DNA of 24,015 bases from Methylococcaceae bacterium (GTDB taxonomy: Bacteria; Pseudomonadota; Gammaproteobacteria; Methylococcales; Methylococcaceae). Location of the stretch: contig VEPB01000510.1 of assembly GCA_012026715.1 (NCBI GenBank), forward strand, positions 1 through 24,015. The letters are read 5' to 3'. The notes under the pieces are model-generated. The model was not told the origin of the DNA, did no database searches, and was given only the letters and a program-made list of their open reading frames with translations. This document shows positions 23,524 to 24,015 of the stretch, in pieces. The position numbers and the translations under genes were made by a program. Each line of letters begins with the position of its first letter. Position 1 is the stretch's first letter.

Positions 23524-24015
23524 ATGCACCGCTCCCATTCCGTCTTGCCGGGTTTTGCGCCGGCCCTGGGCTTTACGCTCCTCTACCTGAGCCTCATCGT
23601 CCTGATTCCCCTATCGGCGACTTTCCTCAAGTCGGCCACCCTGGGCTGGGATGCGTTCTGGCACACCATCACCGCGCCGCGGGTGGTCGCTTCCTACAAG
23701 CTGACCTTCTCCGCCGCCTTGATCGGCGCCGCCATCAACGCCGTGTTTGGCTTGTTGGTGGCGTGGGTGTTGGTGCGTTACGAGTTTTTTGGGAAGCGCA
23801 TGGTGGATGCCTTGGTGGACCTCCCGTTTGCGTTGCCGACGGCAGTGGCGGGCATCGCTCTGGCGACCATCTATTCCACCAAGGGCTGGATGGGGCAGGC
23901 GCTGCAGCCCTTGGGACTGAAGGTGGCCTACACCCCGCTGGGCGTGGTGGTGGCGCTGACCTTCATCGGTTTGCCGTTCGTGGTCAGGACGGTGCAGCCG
24001 GTGCTGGAGGAGTTC
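23524..24015 (+). CDS. cysT: sulfate/thiosulfate ABC transporter permease, 3' end outside window
   Basis: The ATG at 23524 opens a frame of 164 codons with no stop before the window ends. The product begins MHRSHSVLPGFAPALGFTLL and shows the first membrane helix, then the typical CysT/CysU core: SYKLTFSAALIGAAINAVFG, then LVDLPFALPTAVAGIALATI, and then the start of the conserved FIGLPFVVRTVQPVLEE loop that contacts the CysA ATPase. It is the inner-membrane channel for sulfate uptake. The cysW and cysA genes would be expected downstream. Confidence 0.93.
   Translation, partial: MHRSHSVLPGFAPALGFTLLYLSLIVLIPLSATFLKSATLGWDAFWHTITAPRVVASYKLTFSAALIGAAINAVFGLLVAWVLVRYEFFGKRMVDALVDLPFALPTAVAGIALATIYSTKGWMGQALQPLGLKVAYTPLGVVVALTFIGLPFVVRTVQPVLEEF

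Overview
The window is GC-rich, tightly packed chromosomal DNA from a Gram-negative bacterium. It encodes outer-membrane lipoproteins, an OmpA-family protein, Lgt, a SPOR-domain protein and a YceK-like lipoprotein. The gene set and pairs such as lgt-thyA and argS followed by a SPOR gene suit a gammaproteobacterium. A Methylococcales-type methanotroph is a reasonable guess, but nothing here proves it. I see no tRNA, rRNA, CRISPR array, transposase or integrase.

Left part (1-9221). A 5'-truncated NHL-repeat protein is followed by a plus-strand envelope cluster. It starts with a CsgG-like lipoprotein fused to a peptidoglycan-binding domain and a DUF4384 domain, then a small secreted protein and an OmpA-family protein. 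Next come four genes I cannot assign to named families: 457, 187, 196 and 450 codons, the last three overlapping. The 196- and 450-codon products both look like degenerate Lon/S16-fold domains, the second anchored in the membrane. A small exported protein closes the block. This is the best candidate here for an undescribed system.

Middle (9222-15267). A more A/T-rich acyltransferase-3 gene sits alone and looks acquired. On the minus strand lie a Ycf46-like AAA+ ATPase followed by a small membrane protein, and the argS-SPOR pair.

Right-centre (15268-19157). This is the clearest functional story. A strong Pho box (three 11-bp-phased repeats) precedes olsB- and olsA-like genes for ornithine lipid synthesis. 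They are followed by a plcP-like phospholipase C and an overlapping agt-like glycosyltransferase. Together they would replace phospholipids with phosphorus-free ornithine lipids and glycolipids when phosphate is scarce.

Right (19158-24015). A dual CDGSH iron-sulfur protein is bracketed by two related palindromes. Then come a membrane protein, a YceK-like lipoprotein, lgt-thyA, a tail-anchored TPR protein on the minus strand, and the start of cysT (sulfate permease), cut by the window edge.
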